Shown piece by piece: positions 60,390-64,000 of a DNA stretch of 64,000 bases. Every line of letters starts with the position of its first letter. The first letter of the stretch is position 1. A model generated the notes under the pieces. That model had not been told where the DNA came from and made no database searches. It worked only from the letters and a program-made list of their open reading frames with translations. A program made the translations under genes and the position numbers. This stretch comes from NCEH01 sp043195125 (lineage in GTDB: Bacteria > Pseudomonadota > Alphaproteobacteria > Rhizobiales > Xanthobacteraceae): assembly GCF_043195125.1 (NCBI RefSeq), contig NZ_JBAFWR010000001.1; one strand, 5' to 3'.

Positions 60390-61235
60390 ATGACCTCCTC
60401 GCCCTACCTCGTTTCCACGCAATGGCTTGCGGACAATCTCGGAGCGCCCGACCTGGTGATCGTGGACGGCTCCTGGCACTTGCCGCCGACCGGGCGCAAC
60501 GGCAAGGCGGAGTACCTGGAGCATCACATTCCCGGCGCCGTGTTCTTCGACATCGACGCCATTTCCGACCATTCGAGCGACCTGCCCCACATGCTGCCGG
60601 ACGCGCTCGCCTTCTCCGCGGCGGTGGGCAAGCTCGGCATCGGCGATGGGCTGCGGATCGTGGTCTATGACCAGCTCGGCCTGTTCTCGGCGGCACGTGT
60701 GTGGTGGACCTTCCGCGCCTTCGGGGTGGCGGAGGTGATGATTCTGGATGGCGGCCTGCCGCAATGGCTGGCCGAGGGCCGCGAGACCGAAAGCGGGCCC
60801 TCCACCCGCCAGCCGGCCAGCTTCATGGCGCGGCTGGACCGTTCCATCATCGCCGACATCGCCCAGGTAGAGCGCGCCTTGACCGCCGGCACCAGCCAGG
60901 TGCTGGATGCGCGCCCGGCCGCCCGGTTCCGGGGCGAGGCGCCGGAGCCGCGCGCCGGCATCGCCTCCGGCCACATTCCCGGCAGCCTCAACTTGCCGTT
61001 CAGCGAAATCGTCAAGGACGGCCACCTTGCCGAGCCCGAGGCCCTGCGGGCGGCGTTGGAAGGCGCGGGCGTGGATCTCTCCCGCCCGGTCATCACCTCC
61101 TGCGGCTCCGGCGTCTCGGCCGCCATCCTGTGGCTGGCGCTGGACAGCATCGGCAAGCGCCCGCACGCGCTTTACGACGGCTCCTGGGCCGAATGGGCGG
61201 CCGCCGGAAAGCCGGTGGCGACCGGGGCGGAATAA
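60390..61235 (+). CDS. sseA: 3-mercaptopyruvate sulfurtransferase (SseA-like)
   Basis: 281 aa with two rhodanese domains. The catalytic Cys is in ITSCGSGVSAAI near residue 232, the loop type found in mercaptopyruvate enzymes. The inactive N-terminal domain begins LVSTQWLADNLGAPDLVIVD. It transfers sulfur to thiols or cyanide. Likely co-transcribed with cysK. Confidence 0.93.
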   Translation: MTSSPYLVSTQWLADNLGAPDLVIVDGSWHLPPTGRNGKAEYLEHHIPGAVFFDIDAISDHSSDLPHMLPDALAFSAAVGKLGIGDGLRIVVYDQLGLFSAARVWWTFRAFGVAEVMILDGGLPQWLAEGRETESGPSTRQPASFMARLDRSIIADIAQVERALTAGTSQVLDARPAARFRGEAPEPRAGIASGHIPGSLNLPFSEIVKDGHLAEPEALRAALEGAGVDLSRPVITSCGSGVSAAILWLALDSIGKRPHALYDGSWAEWAAAGKPVATGAE

Positions 61236-61306
61236 ACCCCGCCTCACTTGGAAGGCGCCTCGCCAGCGCTCGCTTGGGAGAGCCCTAACCCTCGCTTGGA
61301 AGGCCC

Positions 61307-61348
61307 CTCCCTAGCCCACCCCCGCGCGCGGGAGGGTTGGGGAGGGAG
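61307..61348. terminator. imperfect GC-rich hairpin between convergent genes
   Basis: CTCCC (61307-61311) with GGGAG (61344-61348) and an inner C-run/G-run form a large imperfect stem. It ends the sulfurtransferase unit and perhaps the DUF1489 unit. The preceding bases hold three imperfect copies of CTCGCTTGGAAGGC. Confidence 0.5.
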
Positions 61349-61383
61349 AAAGACCACCAAGCGGGCCGGCGCCCCGGCCGCGC

Positions 61384-61905
61384 CTATAGCAGCCCGAGCG
61401 ACCGCAATTCGCGCTCCATCTCCGCCGGCAGTCCGGCCGCGCCCTTGCCGGCCGCATCGAGATCGGCGGCCACGTCCACATCCTTGAGATAGCGCCAGCC
61501 CTGGAACGGGCGGTGCGGGCGCGGCGCCACGCGCACCACCTGCGGGTCCAGCACCAAGGTGCAGCGGCGGATGCCTTCGCCATCCACGAACGGGCGGATG
61601 TCGACCAGGCGCTGACGGCACATGATCTCGCCCTTGATGACCCAATAGAGCGAACCACCGCCGAGCAATTCCTCGGTGCGGGTCGGCACCATGCGGGTGA
61701 TATGCCCGTGTTCCACAGGCAGACCGCGCGCCGTCTTGTCGGCGAGGCGCTCCGCGATCCAGTCGGTGAGGTCCTCGATGGATTCGGCACCGACGCACAG
61801 CTTCAGCAGATGCAGGGGGCGGGAGGCTGTGGCGGCCGGCGCCTTGGCGAGCGATGTCTTGGCGAGCGATGTCTTCGCCGGCTTGGAGGGGGATTTCGCA
61901 CTCAT
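61384..61905 (-). CDS. DUF1489 family protein
   Basis: 173 aa. Conserved part: HLLKLCVGAESIEDLTDWIA, HITRMVPTRTEELLGGGSLY and PFQGWRYLKDVD. The N-terminal 30 residues are Lys/Ala-rich with a doubled TSLAK unit. The family is typical of alphaproteobacteria and has no established function. ATG 61905 overlaps the GST stop (ATGA), so the two genes are one unit. Confidence 0.9.
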   Translation of the reverse strand: MSAKSPSKPAKTSLAKTSLAKAPAATASRPLHLLKLCVGAESIEDLTDWIAERLADKTARGLPVEHGHITRMVPTRTEELLGGGSLYWVIKGEIMCRQRLVDIRPFVDGEGIRRCTLVLDPQVVRVAPRPHRPFQGWRYLKDVDVAADLDAAGKGAAGLPAEMERELRSLGLL

Positions 61906-62591
61906 GCCGCGGCGACCGGCTCCCGCTTCACCTGCGGCCAGTCCACCTCATCCTCGGCCAGCACCTCGCTTTCGCGCAGCGCCTCGGCCTTCCAGGCGAC
62001 GAAATCGGGCTGGGCATGAATGGCAGCGACATAGGCTTCGCTCACCGGGTCGAGTGGCACCGCATAGGTGCGCAGGCGCGTCGCCACGGGGGCAAACATC
62101 GCGTCCGCCGCGCAGAAGGCGCCGAACAGGAACGCTCCGCCGCCGCCGAAGCGCTGGCGCGCCTCGCGGAAGATGGCGGTGACGCGCGCGACATCCCGCT
62201 CAACGCCCTCGGGCAAGGCCAGCGGCGCCACTGGGCGCCACAGATTCATCGGCAGATGGCGGCGCAGATGATGGAAGGAGGCGTGCATTTCGGCGCTGAT
62301 GGAGCGGGCGAAGGCGCGCGCCGCGGGGCGCAGCGGCCAGAGCGGGCGATTCGGATGGGTCTCTGCCACATGCTCGATGATCGCCAGGGAATCCCACACC
62401 GGAATGTCGCCATCCACCAGCACCGGAACGCGGCCGGCGGTGCCGAGCGGGGCGAGCGCGGCCTTGAATGCATCCGTGCCGATGGCGATGCGCTGCTCCT
62501 CAAAGCCGATGCCGGCGGCGCGCAAGGCAAGCCACGGCCGCATCGACCAGGAAGAATAATTCTTGTTCCCGATGATCAGCTTCAACGGCAT
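61902..62591 (-). CDS. glutathione S-transferase family protein
   Basis: 229 aa. The N-terminal thioredoxin-fold domain (LIIGNKNYSSWSMRPWLALR; active Ser in SSWS) and cis-Pro region (GRVPVLVDGDIPVWDSLAII) are clear. A helical C-terminal domain follows. It is probably a detoxification or maleylacetoacetate-isomerase-like enzyme. ATG 62591 is preferred to an ATG three codons earlier. Confidence 0.93.
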   Translation of the reverse strand: MPLKLIIGNKNYSSWSMRPWLALRAAGIGFEEQRIAIGTDAFKAALAPLGTAGRVPVLVDGDIPVWDSLAIIEHVAETHPNRPLWPLRPAARAFARSISAEMHASFHHLRRHLPMNLWRPVAPLALPEGVERDVARVTAIFREARQRFGGGGAFLFGAFCAADAMFAPVATRLRTYAVPLDPVSEAYVAAIHAQPDFVAWKAEALRESEVLAEDEVDWPQVKREPVAAA

Positions 62592-62636
62592 GGCGGCCAC
62601 CCTCCCCAGAACCCTACGGGATCGGGCCGCGTGCCG

Positions 62637-62765
62637 TCAGCGGATCGAAGCGACGATGACGGGATCGAACCCGCCGAAGAGATAGACCACGGCGATGGTC
62701 GCAACAACAACGCCCAGAGCGGTGCGTGCAATGCACCAGCAGGATCGTTCGGTCTTTACGGTCAT
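62637..62765 (-). CDS. possible small membrane protein (42 aa)
   Basis: A short frame with a single TM segment (ALGVVVATIAVVYLFGGF) after a basic, Cys-containing N-terminus (MTVKTERSCWCIARTALGVV). No strong ribosome site is seen and no family is recognised. It is the only candidate in the 62592-62976 interval. Confidence 0.4.
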   Translation of the reverse strand: MTVKTERSCWCIARTALGVVVATIAVVYLFGGFDPVIVASIR

Positions 62766-62976
62766 GATGACTGTCTGTGGCTCGAAGGGGAAGAAAATAG
62801 GTATCCCGATACAGGATTTGGGATGGGGCGCATTTTGGCCACGCATTCGTCACAATACCTAAGAAATTCCTAACGAAAGCGCAAGGCCATCTTGCTGCGG
62901 CGCACCCCGCATCTGCGCATGGCTGCCCTTCCATGGAGTCTTCCTACGCGCGCAGGCTTGCGCGGCGCTGGCGGCG

Positions 62977-63294
62977 ATGCCACAGCAGGCCATGACCCAA
63001 GCGCAGAACTCGCCCGCGGCCGAGGCCGCAGACACCGCCCTGCCCTCCGAAGAGGATGTGGCGACCGCCATCCTCACCCTGGCCGCCCAGGAGCCGGGCA
63101 AGACCATCGCCCCGGCGGAAGCCGCCGTCTCCCTCATGGGCGCCGGGCAGTGGCAGCGCGCCCTGCCAGCGGTGCGCCGTGTGGCGGTGCGCCTCGCCCT
63201 GGAAGGCCGGCTGGTGATCTATCGCAAGGGGAAGCCGGTGGACCCGCAGGATTTTCGCGGCGTCTACCGCCTCGGCCTGCCGCGCGAGGATTGA
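62977..63294 (+). CDS. DUF3253 family protein
   Basis: 105 aa. Matches the DUF3253 pattern: AILTLAAQEPGKTIAPAEAA, then AGQWQRALPAVRRVAVRLAL, EGRLVIYRKGKPVDPQDF and FRGVYRLGLP. It has a winged-helix-like look. Function unknown. An ATG five codons downstream (62992) is an alternative start. Confidence 0.85.
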   Translation: MPQQAMTQAQNSPAAEAADTALPSEEDVATAILTLAAQEPGKTIAPAEAAVSLMGAGQWQRALPAVRRVAVRLALEGRLVIYRKGKPVDPQDFRGVYRLGLPRED

Positions 63295-63443
63295 GCGGTT
63301 TGCCGGCCCTCGCGCAGCGCCGTCGTGTCCCGATTGCGCGGTTGCAGACGTTCATGGCGCGAAGTCTGCCGAAATCCCGGGTTTAGCGCTCGGAAAACCA
63401 CGGAGATGGGGCATAAAACCCCTGTTCGTCTGCGCTAAGCCAT

Positions 63444-63459
63444 TGTTTCACGTGAAACA
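63444..63459. promoter_or_regulatory. perfect parS site (ParB binding)
   Basis: TGTTTCACGTGAAACA is the exact 16-bp parS palindrome conserved across bacteria. It lies in the gap between the DUF3253 and DUF218 genes. Chromosomal parS sites cluster near the origin of replication. Confidence 0.9.
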
Positions 63460-63500
63460 TTTTCCCGTTGCGGGCCGGCGGCCGCAGCGCCGGTTGGTCT

Positions 63501-64000
63501 CTAGGGCGCGGGAAACAGGACCTTGGTCTTGCCGGCGAGATAATAGGCCACCAGGCCCACCCATTCGCGGGTCGCGATGTCCGTCAGGTCCTGCCCCTGC
63601 GCAACCCGCGTGAACGGCGTGTCGAGCAAGTCCGGCCGCACGGTGCGGTAGTCCACGGGATAGGCGATCACTGGAAAATCCACCGCGCGGAAGCAAGCGA
63701 TGGCGCGGGGCATGTGGAAGGCCGAGGTCACCAGCAGCCACCGCTGGCCCGGCTGCGGATTGACCAGCGCCTTGCTGAAGGCCGCATTCTCGATGGTGTT
63801 GCGCGAGCGCTGCTCGAACACCACCCGCGAGAGATCGACGCCGACATCCTGCAGGGCCTTGCGCTCGGCCTCCGCCTCCGGCGCCACCATCTCGCCCGCC
63901 GCCGTGGAGCCCGCCGCCACCACCAGGCGCGCGGCGGGATATTGCCGCGCCAAGGCCGCGAACACGATCACCCGCTCCGCCGCGTCGTTCACCGCCGTGA
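63501..64000 (-). CDS. DUF218/YdcF-like protein, cut by the window end
   Basis: The C-terminal 160 or so residues of a DUF218 family protein: LVVAAGSTAAGEMVAPEAEA, EQRSRNTIENAAFSKALV and WLLVTSAFHMPRAIACFRAV. Relatives (ElyC, SanA, YdcF) act in envelope biogenesis. The N-terminal part with the usual TM helices would lie beyond 64000. A start inside the window would cut the domain. Confidence 0.85.
   Translation of the reverse strand, partial: TAVNDAAERVIVFAALARQYPAARLVVAAGSTAAGEMVAPEAEAERKALQDVGVDLSRVVFEQRSRNTIENAAFSKALVNPQPGQRWLLVTSAFHMPRAIACFRAVDFPVIAYPVDYRTVRPDLLDTPFTRVAQGQDLTDIATREWVGLVAYYLAGKTKVLFPAP

Overview
The window is the junction between an integrated phage and the chromosome of a GC-rich alphaproteobacterium. 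The proteins (HutC-type hut regulation, DUF1489, DUF3253, SsuABC-like transport, UbiD) point to Hyphomicrobiales, perhaps Xanthobacteraceae; that assignment is an inference from protein content. A perfect parS site at 63444-63459 suggests the locus is near the chromosome origin.

Positions 1-39343 are a T7-like (Autographiviridae-type) prophage. Almost every gene is on the minus strand, so the lytic programme reads from right to left. It runs from a single-subunit RNA polymerase (39132-36691) through small middle genes, an antirepressor, gp2.5-like SSB, endonuclease I, primase-helicase, DNA polymerase, 5'-3' exonuclease and nucleotide enzymes. The structural block follows: gp7.3-like, portal, scaffold, capsid, tail tubes gp11/gp12, internal virion proteins gp13-gp16, tail adaptor and spikes, small TM protein, TerS, SGNH protein, TerL. 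A 22-24 bp element present three times (36638, 26440, 2477) sits where a phage-RNAP promoter would be expected: after the RNAP gene, before the structural genes, and past TerL. Beyond TerL, 2.5-0.1 kb is the fused genome-end region, with iteron-like repeats, a DnaA box, hairpins and four small genes on the minus strand. The integrase and the left attachment site must lie outside the window. The right end is a 3' fragment of tRNA-Cys (39301-39343), the probable attR.

Two features set the prophage apart from T7. The lysis genes (GH24 endolysin with a C-terminal membrane segment, and an i-spanin/o-spanin pair) lie between the scaffold and capsid genes. Beside them a plus-strand HTH gene has its own sigma70-like promoter overlapping a palindrome. 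Three 16-bp near-palindromes of the form GTACGC-N4-GCGTAC lie at the RNAP promoter, just past the RNAP gene, and among the leftmost genes. Together these suggest a lysogeny switch acting on the phage RNAP.

The host part (39.4-64 kb) starts with an MsbA-like ABC exporter and tRNA-Asn. A transport/metabolism operon follows (SsuB-SsuC-SsuA-like ABC transporter, ornithine-cyclodeaminase-family protein, UbiD-family decarboxylase). Next is a complete five-step histidine utilisation cluster: hutI-hutH-hutG-hutU-hutD leftward and hutF-hutC rightward. An ATGTATATACAT palindrome lies in the hutI/hutF divergent region, and a one-mismatch copy precedes the transporter operon, so HutC may control both. 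The remainder is ordinary chromosome: glutaminase, photolyase, acyltransferase, cysteine synthase, sulfurtransferase, DUF1489, glutathione S-transferase, DUF3253, and a DUF218 protein cut by the window end.
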